Source: Candidatus Methanoperedens sp. (GTDB lineage: Archaea; Halobacteriota; Methanosarcinia; Methanosarcinales; Methanoperedenaceae). From it: a stretch of DNA of 5,780 bases. The notes under the pieces are model-generated. The model saw only the letters and a list, made by a program, of their open reading frames with translations. It had not been told where the DNA came from and did not search any database. Both the position numbers and the translations under genes were made by a program. Below, one piece after another: positions 5,666 to 5,780 of this stretch (the stretch's first letter is position 1; each line of letters begins with the position of its first letter). The stretch covers positions 1 through 5,780 of the forward strand of contig JAJRAP010000118.1 in assembly GCA_028679855.1 (NCBI GenBank). The letters run 5' to 3'.

Positions 5666-5751
5666 TTCATTACATGAACTGTGAAGCATGGAACAAATTC
5701 CATAATCCGTTGACATTGTCTTTTTAATATCATGATTTTGAATATATCACT

Positions 5752-5780
5752 TTTACCCCAGCAAGTCTCTGGACACTAAC
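5752..5780 (-). repeat. Right terminal inverted repeat
   Basis: On the minus strand it reads inward as GTTAGTGTCC...GGGGTAAA and mirrors 5637-5665. Its outer end coincides with the last base of the window. Confidence 0.6.

Larger units (their letters stand above)
5637..5780. mobile_element. MITE-like element or collapsed insertion sequence with terminal inverted repeats
   Basis: The left end (5637-5665: GTTAATGTCCACTGAC, then GGGGTAAA at its inner end) is matched on the minus strand by the right end (5780 back to 5752: GTTAGTGTCCAGAGAC, then GGGGTAAA). That is 23 of 29 positions identical, facing inward. The 86-base interior carries a hairpin (ATGGAA 5688-5693, TTCCAT 5698-5703) and an ATCATGAT palindrome (5729-5736), but no transposase. 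At 144 bases it is too short to be autonomous, so it would need a transposase from a full-length relative. A minus-strand frame of 31 codons (5733-5638) spans most of the interior and ends in the left repeat, possibly a remnant of a transposase 3' end. Target duplication cannot be checked because the window stops at 5780. Confidence 0.6.

Noticed and set aside
1..5780. CRISPR array, tRNA or rRNA genes
   Set aside because: No regularly spaced direct repeats, cloverleaf or conserved rRNA segments were seen on either strand.

Overview
The window looks like chromosomal DNA of a methanogen-related euryarchaeon, most likely Methanosarcinales or their ANME-2d/Methanoperedens relatives. The reasons are the gene content (archaeal Cdc48, a stand-alone PRC-barrel protein, archaeal-type D-aminoacyl-tRNA deacylase, FtsZ1, QueE), archaeal TATA-type promoters, Shine-Dalgarno sites of the GGAG type and moderate GC. 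The genus assignment is an inference from sequence style, not a database result.

Positions 1-4173 (+ strand) form a tight co-directional cluster: the 3' part of a Cdc48/VCP AAA+ ATPase gene (its 5' end is outside the window), a small PRC-barrel gene, a shortened dtdA-like gene, ftsZ1 and queE. The gaps are 44, 27, 3 and 9 bases, so this is probably one operon. It mixes protein remodelling (Cdc48), cell division (FtsZ1, plausibly with the PRC-barrel protein as a CdpB-like partner) and tRNA quality or modification (DtdA remnant, QueE for archaeosine). Two genes depart from their families. The Cdc48 D2 domain carries an extra segment of about 94 residues between the ATPase core and the helical lid. 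The DtdA-like protein keeps the family's N-terminus but lacks the catalytic motifs.

Positions 4170-5476 hold two divergent lipoprotein genes. The minus-strand one ends by overlapping the queE stop, at a nested stem-loop that probably terminates transcription. The plus-strand one has a Cys-His-Glu arrangement like transglutaminase/papain-fold enzymes and is probably read from a leaderless mRNA. Between them lies a perfect 8-bp inverted repeat placed between two probable promoters.

Positions 5477-5780 hold no convincing gene. They contain a TATA-like element, very short reading frames, and a 144-base segment bounded by inward-facing imperfect terminal inverted repeats (5637-5665 and 5752-5780). 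This looks like a miniature inverted-repeat element (MITE) or a collapsed insertion sequence, and its right end coincides with the end of the window.
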